Below are positions 41,201 through 48,191 of a stretch of DNA of 64,000 bases, piece by piece (the stretch's first letter is position 1; the number at the start of each line of letters is the position of its first letter). This stretch comes from Anniella stebbinsi (taxonomy: Eukaryota > Chordata > Lepidosauria > Squamata > Anniellidae). Location: positions 361,300,973 through 361,364,972 of the forward strand of contig JARDYH010000002.1 of assembly GCA_029215795.1 (NCBI GenBank), given 5' to 3'. The notes under the pieces are model-generated. The model was not told where the DNA came from and did not search any database. It worked only from the letters and a program-made list of their open reading frames with translations. A program made the translations under genes and the position numbers.

Positions 41201-44200
41201 TAATGTGCCCAAGTTTCCTGTTTGTATCTTAAAAAATAAAAAAATGGGAGGCGTAACTGTATTTACCCCACTACTACCCATTTTTCTAAAATTAATTGCC
41301 ACACAAGGCAAGCACCTATGTTTCTGAAATTTCACACACATAGGTCCCAAGGTACCTCCTACAATGTGGCAAAGTTTCATGTTTGTAACTTTAAAAATGA
41401 CAAAGTTATAAGCATTCCTGGGTATTTATTAAAAAATTAATTGCCACAAAACGCATGCACCAATCTTTCTGAAATTTCTCACAGATAACTATCCCTAACC
41501 AGTCTACAATGTCCCCAAGTTTCATCCTTCTATCTTTAAAAATGAAAAAGTTATAGGCGTTTTTGTAAAACAATACTTGGCTATGGGGAAAAGCATTCAA
41601 AATGGCGTCCGATCCGGATCGGACATCTGGTCCGATCCGATCCGACCAGCCTCCGATCCGATCCGATCCGATCCGACCCCCCAGGTCCGATTCCGATCCG
41701 CTATCCGATCCGATCCGGGGGGTCAGTGCACATCCCTAGCAGGAATCCACCTTAAAGCATCCCTGACAGATGGTTGTCCAGCTGCATCTTGAAGGCCTCC
41801 AGTGTGGGAGAGCCCATGACCTCCCTAGGTCATTGGTTCCATTGTCATACTGCTCTAACAGTCAAGACATTTTTCCTGATGTCCAGCCGGAATCTGGCTT
41901 CCTGTAACTTGAGCCCATTATTCTGCATCCTGCATTCTGGGATGATGGAGAAGAGATCCTGGCCCTCCTCTGTGTGACAACCTTTCAAGTCCTTGAAGAG
42001 TGCTATCGTGCCTCCCCTCAGGCTTCTCTTCTCCAGGCTAAACATGCTAGGGAGACATTACATTCTTGCCTGAGATTTGGAGTCTTTCTAAATCAGGGGC
42101 AGGCAGAAGGTAGGTCAGGATTTCCTGGTATTTCACTGCTCAGTTTGGAAGTACATCAGCAAGGGGTTCTAACTCCCAGTTGCTTGACAAGAGCAAATAA
42201 AACCAAAAGGGTTTTTTAAAAAAAGAAAAAAAAATCTGTGCCAATGTTTGTAAACCCCAGAGAGCTTCCTCATCTGTAAAATGGGTGTATTATTTGGTTG
42301 CCTTTGACCAGGTCTTTGTGTGGCTCTACTGGCCACTTTGACTGTTTTGTATTAGAAGCCTTAATCCATAGTAATCCAGAGAGGTATAAAGGCAGTAAGC
42401 CTATATACTGCAGACAAAAGAAGAGCAAAGCTCTGGTGCTATGTAAAAATATATTTTTCTTTATTTCTTATGTCTTATCCTCTGTATAAGAAAGAAATAA
42501 AGAAAAATATATATTTTACATAGCACCAGAGCTTTGCTCTTCTTTTGTCTCCAGCCTGTTGGTGCTTCCTTCCCTCTTTGTTCCATAAGCCTATATACAC
42601 CAGTTGCTGGGGAACATGGGTGGGAGGGTGCTGTTGCACCATGTCCTGCTTGAGCCGCTAGTTGGCCACTGTGTGAACAGAATGCTGGGCAAGATGGGCC
42701 CTCAGTCTGATCCAGCAGGGATCTTCTTATGTCCTTAATTTGTAGACACTGTCTATATCTCATGGGGTGCAGGAAGGACTTCACTGATCCCTCCACTATA
42801 TCACAGCTGGCTTTGATTTGTGGACTTTGGAGTGCTAGTAAAAAAATCAACCCCAAAGCAAATCCTATGACCCCGCAATCCACTGACCCCTGATCTAAGA
42901 GCCTAGCGACTCTGAACATAAACTATTCAGGATGAATGGGAAGCAAAAGTCACTGGGCAGGCTTAGACAGACAGATCCCTATGAAGTTTGGCCAAATTTT
43001 CTCAACTTGCTGCCATTCCATAATTTCCACCCATCCTGGCCAATGGCAGACCCGGGCTGGGCGGCCTGTGCTTCCATTGTACTTTGAACACCGCTGGAGA
43101 TCGAGCTCTGGACCTTTGAGCCAGCAAAACGATCGTGATGTACTTAATTAAGATAATGAGAAAGAATACTGAACTTCGATCGGTTTCATCGGCTCTTGAA
43201 AAAGCCCCTGTGGGCAAACTCAGTAGAAGTCTACCTTACGAAGTGGCCTATCTATTTCCTTATTGTACGATGTATAACAGTCATTAATAGCAGCGTCGAA
43301 CCACTTTCAGCTCAAAGGCCCATGTTCTATTTTTGGAGATGTTCTTGGGGTGGGTGGGCAGGGCTGAAAGCAAGAGGGGCGTGGCCAAAAACACCAGCCT
43401 ATTTTAGCTTAAAGCGTTTGCTGCCAGTAACGGAGCTTTAAGGAAGGCATTCCAACCTTTCAGAGGAAAGCCTCCAGTCTCAAAGGCTTCTACGTGACTG
43501 ATACCCTGCCAAGCTGCTGCTGATAGAGGAATGAGGCAATTTTCACCTCTCTGTCCTCCTGTTCAAAGTTCTCCCTCTAGATGGGTCTTTGAGCCCAGCT
43601 AGAGGGGTTGAGCAGGTGTGGGCTGGTCCATGGCTGGAGAGACCCTAGGATTTCTTGTATCCTGGCCTCTCCTCTCCTGTCCCTTCCTCCTTCTCTCTCC
43701 CTCCAAGGCCGCTTTTACAACCTCAGGAAGCAGCCACTGCTGCAAGAGGGAGGGGGATTGGGAATCAGCATCCCCCTCCCAAGGTCATAGCAGTATTTGT
43801 AGATTAGGGAGGGGGACTTTGGTTAAACCTAGCGACACTCTCCCAGGAACCATAGGATTGCTTTCTTCAGATAGCAAAAAAACTGTACTAAAGTCAGGGG
43901 GGAAAGCATGGCCATCTGGGGATAATGGATTTGGCACCTGGGCCTGAGGTTCTGTAGCCCTGATTTACAGCATGCAATCTGCACGTGTGGTGCTTTCACA
44001 CAGCAGAGGCTTTGGAGAGGTCCCTGCCCCAAAAAGCCTACAACTTACAATTCAGCCCAGGAGGGGACAACAGTAAGAAATCCCGGAGAGAGAGTAAAGA
44101 TGCAGAATTCATCCAACGGTGCAGAGCAAACTGGTGACATTTCAAAATGAGACTGGAGGCTTAATGGTCACCATTGCTGCCCCTTTGGAAACTTTAGGGC

Positions 44201-44866
44201 TTTAAGCCCTAAAGTAAGCCCTAAAGTAAGTTCAGACTGGAGGCCAACTGGAGTGCTGGCTATGACCTATAAAGCCCTATACGGCTCGGGTCCAGATTAT
44301 CTGAAAGACCGTATTCTCCCTTATGAGCCTGCCCATGCCCTGAGATCTTCAAGGGAAGCCCTTCTCTCCAGCCCACCACCATCACAGGCATGCCTGGTGG
44401 GAACACAGGAGAGGGCCTTCTCGGTGGCTGCCCCGGAGCTCTGGAACTCCCTTCCCAGGGAAGCTAGACTGGCTCCCTCCTTGTGTGCTTTCAGAGGCAG
44501 GCCTTTGGGGAGTAGTTTGGACCACTGTTGATGCGTTATTTATATATTAGATTTTTAAAAATTATTCATATTTTAAATGTTTTAAATGTTTTAAATATTT
44601 TAAGATTGTACCATGTTTACCAGACAAGTAGCTAAATTCCTTAATAGAATAATTGGTTGTAGATCACAGAAGGGTGTGGAGTGATACTATTTACATTTAT
44701 TAATGTTATACTGTTACTTGTTTTCTAATGGTCTATTGACTGTCAATAAAGTTTGATTGATTGATTGAATTATATTTTTAATTTCTGTATATCTCTATCT
44801 GTTTTTAACTGTACGTGTTTTCATTTGTAAAGCCGCCTTGACTCCCAGTATTGGGAAAAAGGTGGG

Positions 44867-44917
<51 letters not shown>

Positions 44918-45544
44918 GATTTAATTGTGAGTAAACACTCTAAGGGTGCTATCCAATATAAGTTTAAACAGAAAAAAAAGTCCTATAACTCTCAGCATTC
45001 CCCAGCCAGCTGGGAGTTATAGGACTTTTTTCTGTTTAAACATACATAGGATAGCACCCATGAGGTCATTGTCCTGTTATTTGGGAAATCTACCAGGTAA
45101 TAATTGGTGCTCTCTGCACCTAAGCATCCATCAGATGCTAATGACAATGACGTGCCTTGCATTTCAAGTTAAGAGCACAGGACGAGAGCGATGTGTGCTG
45201 GATGAGACTGATGCCTTCTCTTTTCACAGCGGCCATCGACTATAACTTGACTTCTTGGAGGTACTCAAACTCTTGCATGGCACAATCATTTATCATGATG
45301 ATTTTGTATTGGAAGACACTCCAGGTGAGGATGAGTCAGGTTCCTTTTAGACAGAAGCTGAAAATAGACTTGATTTCAAGAGGCTTTTATTGTGTTAACG
45401 TTCCGCTGCTGTTTGCAATTGATTTGTATCAGGAGTGCTGTCTTTAGATTGTATTATTCTAATGCGTATTTTGTAACGATATTGGTTTTAGGGCAGGTTG
45501 GAGTTCTTTTATGTTGTAAGCTGTTCTGAGCTATCTATGAGCAG

Positions 45545-45582
<38 letters not shown>

Positions 45583-46139
45583 TCCAGAAAAGTAGTCATA
45601 CTTAAAACACAGTCAGGAAATTTCTAAATCAGTAAAAGACAGCATAACTTGGCAAAGTCCATCATGACTGTCCAGAAAAACTGCCACAAGCAAGATCCTC
45701 AGGGGCCCTTCTCTGTGAGCCCCTGCCAAAGGAAGTGAGATAGGTGGGTTACCAGGAGGAGGGCCTTCTCTGCTGTAGCACCCCGGCTGTGGAATGAGCA
45801 CCCTAGAGAGGTTCGCCTGGCACCTACGTTATATATTCTTTTCAACATCAGGTGAAGACCTTCTTATTTTCCCAGTATTGAAACAGTTTATCATCTTAGG
45901 TTTTTTTTTAACTTTGCTGTTTTAAATCTGTATTTTAAATCTGTATTAATCTCTGCGTTGCTGCTCGGTTTTATCCTGGTTGTGCATTATACTGTGTTTT
46001 TATACTGTTGTTTGTTTTATACTTTGAATTGTCTTCATAGTTTTAATTTTCGTGAACCACCCAGAGAGCTTTGCCTATTGGGCAGTATAGAAATGCAATA
46101 AATAAATAATTAAGAAAAGAGAGATTATAATAAATCATA

Positions 46140-46178
<39 letters not shown>

Positions 46179-48125
46179 TCTCTCCCCCCTCTAACTGAAT
46201 GTATTGTGATATTGGGAGCTTGGACAGGAAATGCTTAATGGAGCCAGAAATAGTGCTGGAATTCCCTTAATAGCCCTCACAATGTTTTCTTTTATTGCGG
46301 AATTGCCTCTTCAATAGGAGCTAATTGTTAAATGATCGCTTGTAGTTCCAATGACCCAAGCCAGAGTTAGCCAGAGAACAGGACTCATCCTTAGCCTAGT
46401 AGAAGCAGTGATTGTAGGCTAAACTTTCTTTTAGGATACCAAATCTATGGGAGACTTAGGGGGTGTCTTTAAAATATTCATTAATTTGCAAATATTCCAG
46501 CAGTTCCTTGCGGGAACTGTCCTCTCAGATTCTATAAAGCAGCTCGCACACTGCTGGCACCATATAAGCAAAGAAATAAATAAATAAAACACAAAACCAA
46601 AAGGTCCCCTATCCCATGTCCCATCTCCAGAGAAAAGCTCTGTACCTCCCTCTTCCCCACAAAATACACACTGGCTGAATTCGGATGACACATTAAGCAA
46701 CTGGGGAGGGGGAAACAATCGTCAGTTGTATTGACTATCGTGTCGTCCGAATGCTGCCATAGTCAACTCAGCACTGATCCTAATCCACACCACGGTTGAT
46801 TATTTATTACCATGTTGTGTGGGGAGTACCCCCTAGATGAACAACTGTAAAGTTGATTATTACCCCACCATTGACTATCGTGTTGTCCAAATTCAGCCAC
46901 TCTCTCGCTCTCTTTCCTTCCCTCTCTGAGCCTTTGTCCAAACTGCAATTTTTCCACCGCCCCACCCACACCTTTTACATCTGCCCCTTTCCCTTAGCTA
47001 CTGTGTGCCAGCTTCGATCTCACGGAGAAACATGGAGCGGTTCTGGCAAACTCCTAACGACCGGCAAACCACGGAGAGCGCAGCAAAGGCAAGATCAGCT
47101 GGAATCTCTAGCCGTATTTTGTCTGTCTGCGTGTGTCTTACACGTGTGTCGTTTTGAGTTACCCGTCATTTTTTTTTTTTTATGATCGGCACTCAGTTGT
47201 TCTGTGAGCTTGTTTTCAGCTTCTAGCCCGACTCTGTGGGCACAGAATAGGGCCTTTATCGCATGGGCGGTTTGATCCACACCTGCCGCGACTTTGATCC
47301 AATTCTTTCACATGACGTCATCATCCCTCGCTCTGCTCTCGCGCCCAGAGTGCTCCCTTTTTCCCCCTTCCTCTTTAGAAATATCCCTGAATGGGGATTG
47401 TCCATTTTCTCCCCTCCTCCTCCGCAGGCTGAGCTGAGGTATCGGAGCAACACCAACCACGTGTGATTGAAGGGCTACCCCTGCATAGGAAACGGAGGGG
47501 GGAACCCGCATCAGCAAAACGGGTAGCTGTGAGAAAGGCCTAGATCAACGTCACTAAGCCAAGAGTTATCCAAGCAAGATGCTCCGTGGCGCCTGTCCGT
47601 TTTCTCAGAAGTTGCTCTACAGGCTTTTCGATTTCACTCTTCAGCAGCCTGGTGACTACCCCTCTATTAAAAACAACAACAAGAACTCTTCTTGTTCCCC
47701 AAAACATAACAAACCTTAAGACTTTGCTACTGAAAAACACCACACCACTATCACACCTACACATGAGACTCTTCTTGCATTAGCCCTGCACAGCACATGA
47801 CAGGTGATCATTCAACCGAATCAGCTGCCCCTATAAATCCCAGGCATGACGAGGGATCAGCCAAGTGAGACAACCCTCCACCTGCCCACATTGAGGGCCC
47901 CCCATGTTCCTGGGCATGGTTCTCCTTGGGGACGCACACATACACCTGAGCCTCTCTGCTTGGGTCAGTCTACCAAGCTCAGGTACTTGGATGGCAGAAG
48001 CTCAAGGTGATGGGTGGCAGAAACCTGGGCAGAACTCATCTCTGCCACCACTTGCCAACATTACCTGGGATGATGGCACTGGCGAATGCCAGAGCCAGCA
48101 AGAGGCCAACTCCGGGGAGCCACAT
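21594..48125 (-). CDS. ALPI: Intestinal-type alkaline phosphatase, gene 1 (complete, 11 coding exons)
   Basis: Secretory, GPI-anchored zinc/magnesium phosphomonoesterase. Exons in transcript order: 48065-48125, 37799-37915, 36126-36241, 33892-34066, 31347-31519, 28298-28432, 26668-26740, 25419-25553, 24739-24930, 23937-24053, 21594-21862. They total 1,563 nt, 520 residues. If the signal peptide is cut after residue 17 (mature start IIPAEEE), the catalytic residues take their mammalian mature numbers: D42 (LGDGMG), S92 (PDSAG), H153, R166, E311, D316, H320, D357, H358, H432. Cys pairs 121/183 and 467/474 are kept. Serine at mature 429 (GSETH) matches intestinal rather than placental type. Odd points: an AT-AC intron 8, Lys instead of Arg in [11 protein letters not shown], Asp instead of Asn at mature 122. 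It converges on ECEL1 as mammalian ALPI does, and a second copy lies upstream on the same strand. Confidence 0.95.
22120..22572. mobile_element. AGGGTGACC-family element, enlarged copy
   Basis: Left CATGTGGAAAGGAGGACAGT, right CCTAATTC-type end at AGGATCACCCTAA. The interior has extra alternating half-units (CTGCAGGAGCCTC, CACCAGGTGCTGCATGC) compared with the 322-bp copies. No clear target duplication. In ALP gene 1 intron 10. Confidence 0.65.
22825..23090. mobile_element. AGGGTGACC-family element, left-truncated
   Basis: Begins inside the family (GGAGAATTTCAGCAGGTGTC) and ends TTTCCATATGGTCACCCTA. It lies about 250 bp from the previous copy. Confidence 0.65.
23209..23315. mobile_element. 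Short foldback, CCTATGCATG family
   Basis: Contains GAATCCTATGCATGTTTGGA, CTCCCAGCATTCCCCAGCCA and inverted CTGGGAGTTGTAGGACA. Family members also lie at about 105-200, 44941 and 57668. Confidence 0.55.
23937..24053 (-). CDS. ALPI: ALP gene 1 exon 10
   Basis: Acceptor CTCCACAG|GC, donor GTG|GTAAGA, 117 nt. Encodes [20 protein letters not shown] and [19 protein letters not shown], the crown-proximal loop that varies between ALP isozymes. Confidence 0.95.
24084..24338. mobile_element. Non-autonomous hAT-like element, CAGGGGTGTGGAAC family
   Basis: Termini CAGGGGTGTGG and inverted CAATGCCCCTG. Perfect 8-bp duplication GTCTAGAG at 24076-24083 and 24339-24346. It is inserted only about 30 bp upstream of exon 10 in transcript sense, close to its polypyrimidine tract. 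Confidence 0.88.
24367..24550 (-). mobile_element. tRNA-derived SINE
   Basis: TGATGAGTCAGATCAGGGGT and GGGATCGAACCTGGGGCC (inverted B box), as in the 1196 copy. Confidence 0.6.
24739..24930 (-). CDS. ALPI: ALP gene 1 exon 9 (AC acceptor)
   Basis: 192 nt. The 5' boundary is placed after TTCTCTGCAC because exon 8 ends in G and the exon then reads [11 protein letters not shown]. Contains D316, H320 and TADHSHVF (D357, H358). Donor TTTG|GTATGG. Using the nearby AG instead would drop one glycine. The copy in gene 2 has the same 192-nt length. Confidence 0.88.
24931..25418 (-). other. ALP gene 1 intron 8, apparent AT-AC intron
   Basis: Donor G|ATAAGT (25418-25413), acceptor TTTTCTCTGCAC| (ending at 24931). 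The donor fits the U2 consensus except for A at +1 and lacks the U12 motif ATATCCTT. A palindromic element (24965-25142) sits inside. Confidence 0.8.
24965..25142. mobile_element. Palindromic element, TTGTCTGAACCCAG family, inside the AT-AC intron
   Basis: GTTTGGACGACACGCGAAGC at one end, GCGAGTTGTCTGAACAGGCC at the other, with repeated CTAACCATGG inside. It begins only about 35 nt from the acceptor. Confidence 0.6.
25419..25553 (-). CDS. ALPI: ALP gene 1 exon 8
   Basis: Acceptor TATTCCTAG|GT, 135 nt. Encodes [20 protein letters not shown] through [10 protein letters not shown], including catalytic zinc-site Glu311. Ends GAAG, followed by ATAAGT. Confidence 0.95.
25554..26667 (-). other. ALP gene 1 intron 7
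   Basis: GT-AG intron. It contains an (AAT)n/(CAA)n microsatellite at 26170-26230; nothing else recognised. Confidence 0.75.
26170..26230 (+). repeat. (AAT)n/(CAA)n microsatellite
   Basis: AAT trinucleotide run passing into CAA repeats. Confidence 0.9.
26668..26740 (-). CDS. ALPI: ALP gene 1 exon 7
   Basis: Acceptor TTCTTCCCAG|GG, donor ATGG|GTAACG, 73 nt. Encodes [20 protein letters not shown] and SRLM, the YVWNR segment typical of intestinal/placental ALPs. Confidence 0.95.
26840..27060 (-). mobile_element. tRNA-derived SINE
   Basis: GGAAGTTGCCTTATGTTGAG, GAACCAGGGAACCTTCTGCA and a trailing CACTGGGCTATA, related to 1196 and 24367. Confidence 0.6.
27165..27245 (+). mobile_element. GGTTTCAG-family fragment, right half
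   Basis: TAGCTCCTTTAGAGTTCTGA, CTGACTGAACCACAGAATGG and GAGTCACCAGCCTC. Confidence 0.6.
27375..27625 (-). mobile_element. LINE 3' tail fragment
   Basis: Inverted form of the 9418-type tail: CCTGATGCTGGATCAGACCA, CACAGCGGCCATCCAGCTGT and TTCCCCAGCAACTGG. Confidence 0.75.
27850..28040 (-). repeat. Dispersed repeat, copy 2 (inverted)
   Basis: Inverted relative of 4495-4687 (CCCTCTGAGCTTAGCTGCAA, CTTTTGGGGTGTC, GAGACCTGCTC). Confidence 0.5.
28298..28432 (-). CDS. ALPI: ALP gene 1 exon 6
   Basis: Acceptor TCCCTGGCAG, donor TCG|GTAAGC, exactly 45 codons. Encodes [20 protein letters not shown] through [21 protein letters not shown] is a family block. Confidence 0.96.
28617..29842. mobile_element. 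hAT-like palindromic element with GGATCC-type subterminal repeats
   Basis: Ends TATGGCTGTACACAGATCC and inverted GGGGCACAGCCCTA. Flanks GTGTTGAC (28609-28616) and GTATTGAC (29843-29850) form an 8-bp duplication with one mismatch. A hairpin core is centred near 28855 (CCTGCTGCCTCCTCCACAT against its inverted copy). A solo LTR at 28995-29784 interrupts the right part. In ALP gene 1 intron 5. Confidence 0.85.
28995..29784 (+). mobile_element. Solo LTR nested in a palindromic element
   Basis: Starts TGTCATGAGG and ends TAATACGACA (TG...CA), with an exact 5-bp target duplication TGTGC at 28990-28994 and 29785-29789. It contains a TATA-like AATATAAAAGGGG near 29350 and an AATAAA near 29686 in the expected U3-R order. 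No internal gag-pol is present. The Glu-rich open frame inside is LTR sequence, not a gene. 5-bp duplications occur in gypsy-type elements and endogenous retroviruses; class undecided. Confidence 0.8.
30140..30172 (+). repeat. GA-rich simple repeat (GGGGGA)n
   Basis: Short run of GGAGGGGGAGGGG units in ALP gene 1 intron 5. Confidence 0.8.
30245..30405. mobile_element. Truncated GGATCC-type element
   Basis: CAATTCGGATCCAGATCCGA and a right end GGGGCTGTGCACAGACCTA resemble one half of the 28617 family. Left end absent. Confidence 0.45.
30865..31182. mobile_element. AGGGTGACC-family element
   Basis: Ends CAGGGTGACCATATAGAAAG and CTTTCCGTAGAGTCACCCTA with the usual palindromic interior. The target duplication is not clear. 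Confidence 0.75.
31347..31519 (-). CDS. ALPI: ALP gene 1 exon 5
   Basis: Acceptor CCCTTCCAG|GC, donor ACG|GTGGGT, 173 nt. Encodes [34 protein letters not shown] and [17 protein letters not shown]. Contains H153, R166 and Cys183. Confidence 0.96.
31706..31838. mobile_element. CCAACCTGGTGCCCTCC-family hAT-like miniature element
   Basis: Inverted ends CCCCCAACCTGGTGCCCTCC and CTGGAGGGTGCCAGGTTAGG. Flanks TTAAGGCA (31698-31705) and TTAAGGAA (31839-31846) form an 8-bp duplication with one mismatch. Confidence 0.75.
32281..33000 (+). mobile_element. CR1 LINE, 3' 0.7 kb with RT C-terminal remnant
   Basis: A 162-codon open remnant at 32284-32772 reads [40 protein letters not shown] and [11 protein letters not shown], the end of the CR1 reverse transcriptase. 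Its 3'UTR ends CAACTCTACGATTCTATGAC. Not a host gene. Confidence 0.93.
33058..33425 (+). mobile_element. LINE 3' end fragment
   Basis: CACATAGTTAAACTATGGAA, GGAGGCTGGATAAATTCCTG and CCAGTTGCTGGGGAACATGG, as in the 9418 copy. Confidence 0.75.
33892..34066 (-). CDS. ALPI: ALP gene 1 exon 4: active-site serine
   Basis: Acceptor TTTTCTGCAG, donor GCAG|GTAAAG, 175 nt. Encodes [20 protein letters not shown] with nucleophile Ser92 (residue 109 of the precursor), then [20 protein letters not shown]. The site equivalent to mammalian Asn122 is Asp here. Confidence 0.97.
34136..34560. mobile_element. Miniature DNA element, GGTGACCAACTGCCAGG family
   Basis: GGTGACCAACTGCCAGGATT, ATTTTCTATCATGTCCTGGA and repeated TGGCACACTTTCCCC blocks. 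The same modules recur inverted at 48616-49438. Confidence 0.5.
34560..35260 (+). other. ALP gene 1 intron 3, no gene seen
   Basis: Probable diverged hAT-like fragment near 34960 (GCAGGGGTGAGGAACCTCCT). No exon-like reading. Confidence 0.4.
35265..35495. mobile_element. GGTTTCAG-family palindrome
   Basis: GGCTTCAGTCAGAACCGGCC at the left and GGCCGGTTCCGACTGAAGCC at the right are inverted copies around AAGGTGCTGAACC. Confidence 0.8.
35740..36130 (+). mobile_element. LINE 3' end with RT C-terminal remnant
   Basis: Open remnant [20 protein letters not shown] and [20 protein letters not shown] followed by the GGGAACATGG tail. It ends immediately beside exon 3 (36126), so the intron 3 donor lies in or next to LINE sequence. 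Confidence 0.8.
36126..36241 (-). CDS. ALPI: ALP gene 1 exon 3
   Basis: Acceptor TTCTCGGCAG|GC, donor AAG|GTAAGA, 116 nt. Encodes [20 protein letters not shown] and [10 protein letters not shown]. Confidence 0.96.
36815..37010. mobile_element. Foldback element, GATATTGCACTG / GTGCAATATCCTGC family
   Basis: ACACCACGCAGGATATTGCA and CAATATCCTGCTTGGTGTAG are inverted ends, with an internal CATAAGAGGC/TATGCCTCTT pair. A relative occurs at 52025-52155. Confidence 0.6.
37420..37690 (+). repeat. GC-rich dispersed repeat, copy 2, with (GAG)n
   Basis: CACCCTGGCAACCTGCTTGC and GACTATGGCGGTGAGAAGAT match the 56715 copy; a (GAG)n run fills 37577-37618. Confidence 0.55.
37799..37915 (-). CDS. ALPI: ALP gene 1 exon 2: mature N-terminus
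   Basis: Acceptor GTTCTTCAAG|CG, donor GATG|GTGAGT, 117 nt. Encodes [20 protein letters not shown] and [10 protein letters not shown]; Asp42 (metal ligand) is the last full codon. AEEE(N/K)PAFWN is the conserved mature start of intestinal ALP. Confidence 0.96.
38013..38085 (-). mobile_element. CR1 LINE 3' end, part A of a split element
   Basis: ATCGTAGAATAGTAGAGTTG through CTCAATGCAGGAAT. It continues at 41739 after the palindrome; compare the intact copy at 5595. Confidence 0.88.
38078..38085 (+). repeat. 8-bp target duplication, left copy (GCAGGAAT)
   Basis: Identical to 41739-41746; it occurs once in the uninterrupted CR1 copy near 5664. Confidence 0.92.
38086..41738. mobile_element. 3,653-bp near-perfect palindromic hAT-like transposon
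   Basis: Termini TAGGGGTGTGCA and TGCACATCCCTA. Outer 130-150 bp on each side are rich in GATCGGATCC units and diverged between sides. From about 38212 to 39907 the left arm is the reverse complement of 39929-41624 with only a handful of differences seen (for example near 38985 and 39330), around a 21-nt loop at 39908-39928. Arms contain about nine degenerate ~150-bp units (sharing AAATTTCAGAAA and GTGGCAATTAATTTT). No transposase reading found, so non-autonomous. The 8-bp duplication points to hAT; the family name is not known to me. Confidence 0.93.
39031..39170 (+). repeat. 28-bp minisatellite in left palindrome arm, five units
   Basis: Units like GGGAATCATTGCATTGCACT with trailing TTCCCATA; the mirror copy lies at about 40666-40805. 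Confidence 0.9.
41739..42052 (-). mobile_element. CR1 LINE 3' end, part B of a split element
   Basis: Starts with the right target duplication GCAGGAAT and continues CCACCTTAAAGCATCC, matching CR1 sequence just after the break in part A. Minus-strand RT remnant [20 protein letters not shown]. Confidence 0.9.
42412..42551. repeat. Inverted repeat, about 60-bp arms
   Basis: AGACAAAAGAAGAGCAAAGC and its downstream inverted copy GCTTTGCTCTTCTTTTGTCT flank an AT-rich stem containing AAATATATTTTTCTTTATTT. It sits inside a LINE tail (AGTAAGCCTATATA before, TAAGCCTATATACACCAG after). Confidence 0.85.
42590..42740 (+). mobile_element. LINE 3' tail fragment
   Basis: CCAGTTGCTGGGGAACATGG and TGCTGGGCAAGATGGGCC. 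Confidence 0.7.
42950..44230 (+). other. ALP gene 1 intron 1, unclassified
   Basis: No exon. The segment at 43345-43440 (GGGCAGGGCTGAAAG, TATTTTAGCTTAAAGCG) belongs to the dispersed repeat also at 3790 and 9085. Confidence 0.4.
44239..44915 (+). mobile_element. L2-type LINE 3' end with RT C-terminal remnant and (AAT)n
   Basis: Open remnant [20 protein letters not shown] then [20 protein letters not shown], the C-terminus of an L2-type reverse transcriptase, followed by 3'UTR and a TAA/AAT tract at 44868-44915. Confidence 0.88.
44941..45061. mobile_element. Foldback element, GGGTGCTATCC termini
   Basis: AAGGGTGCTATCCAATATAA and CATACATAGGATAGCACCCA are inverted ends; the stem contains AAAGTCCTATAACTCTCAGC and a short loop near 45002. 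Confidence 0.8.
45545..45582 (+). repeat. (AAT)n microsatellite
   Basis: AAT/TAA trinucleotide tract, the tail of a LINE remnant. Confidence 0.85.
45700..46115 (+). mobile_element. L2-like LINE 3' end
   Basis: GGGCCTTCTCTGCTGTAGCA, CGGCTGTGGAATGAGCACCC, then GAACCACCCAGAGAGCTTTG and an AATAAATAAAT tail. Confidence 0.75.
46146..46190 (+). repeat. (TC)n microsatellite
   Basis: TC dinucleotide tract. Confidence 0.9.
46676..46905. mobile_element. Palindromic element, TTGTCTGAACCCAG family
   Basis: GAATTCGGATGACACATTAA and ACTATCGTGTTGTCCAAATT ends, with GGTTGATTATTTATTACC inside. Confidence 0.6.
46906..48064 (-). other. 5' part of ALP gene 1 intron 1, nothing recognised
   Basis: Single-copy-looking sequence without recognisable repeat or exon, apart from a T run near 47171. 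Confidence 0.4.
48065..48125 (-). CDS. ALPI: ALP gene 1 exon 1: start codon and signal peptide
   Basis: ATG at 48125-48123, donor CCAG|GTAATG. Encodes [20 protein letters not shown], a signal peptide with a Leu/Ala-rich core, then IIP and (with exon 2) AEEE. Phase and peptide both fit exon 2. CTTATTTGCAG ends two bases before the ATG, so a noncoding exon may lie further upstream. Confidence 0.9.
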
Positions 48126-48185
48126 CGCTGCAAATAAGACAGAGCTGCTTCGGGACGAGAGGGGTGGAATATCAGAGCTCCGTAA

Positions 48186-48191
48186 ATTATA
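48186..48191 (-). promoter_or_regulatory. Possible TATA-like element of ALP gene 1
   Basis: TATAAT on the minus strand, about 60 bp before the ATG. If the CAG before the ATG is a real acceptor, the promoter would be elsewhere. Weak. Confidence 0.2.

Larger units (their letters stand above)
37916..48064 (-). other. ALP gene 1 intron 1, 10.1 kb of repeats
   Basis: A GT-AG intron far longer than the compact introns of mammalian ALPI. It contains the 3.65-kb palindrome, the split CR1, two L2-type LINE ends, foldbacks and microsatellites. No exon was seen in 46906-48064. Confidence 0.85.

Noticed and set aside
38236..41600. Repeated 60-105-codon open frames in both palindrome arms
   Set aside because: They are by-products of the internal ~150-bp units, appear identically in opposite orientation and have no start or domain context.
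38086..41738. Palindrome as an assembly artefact
   Set aside because: It has defined inverted termini, an exact target duplication, diverged outer segments, a unique loop and arm mismatches; long reads would still be the final test.
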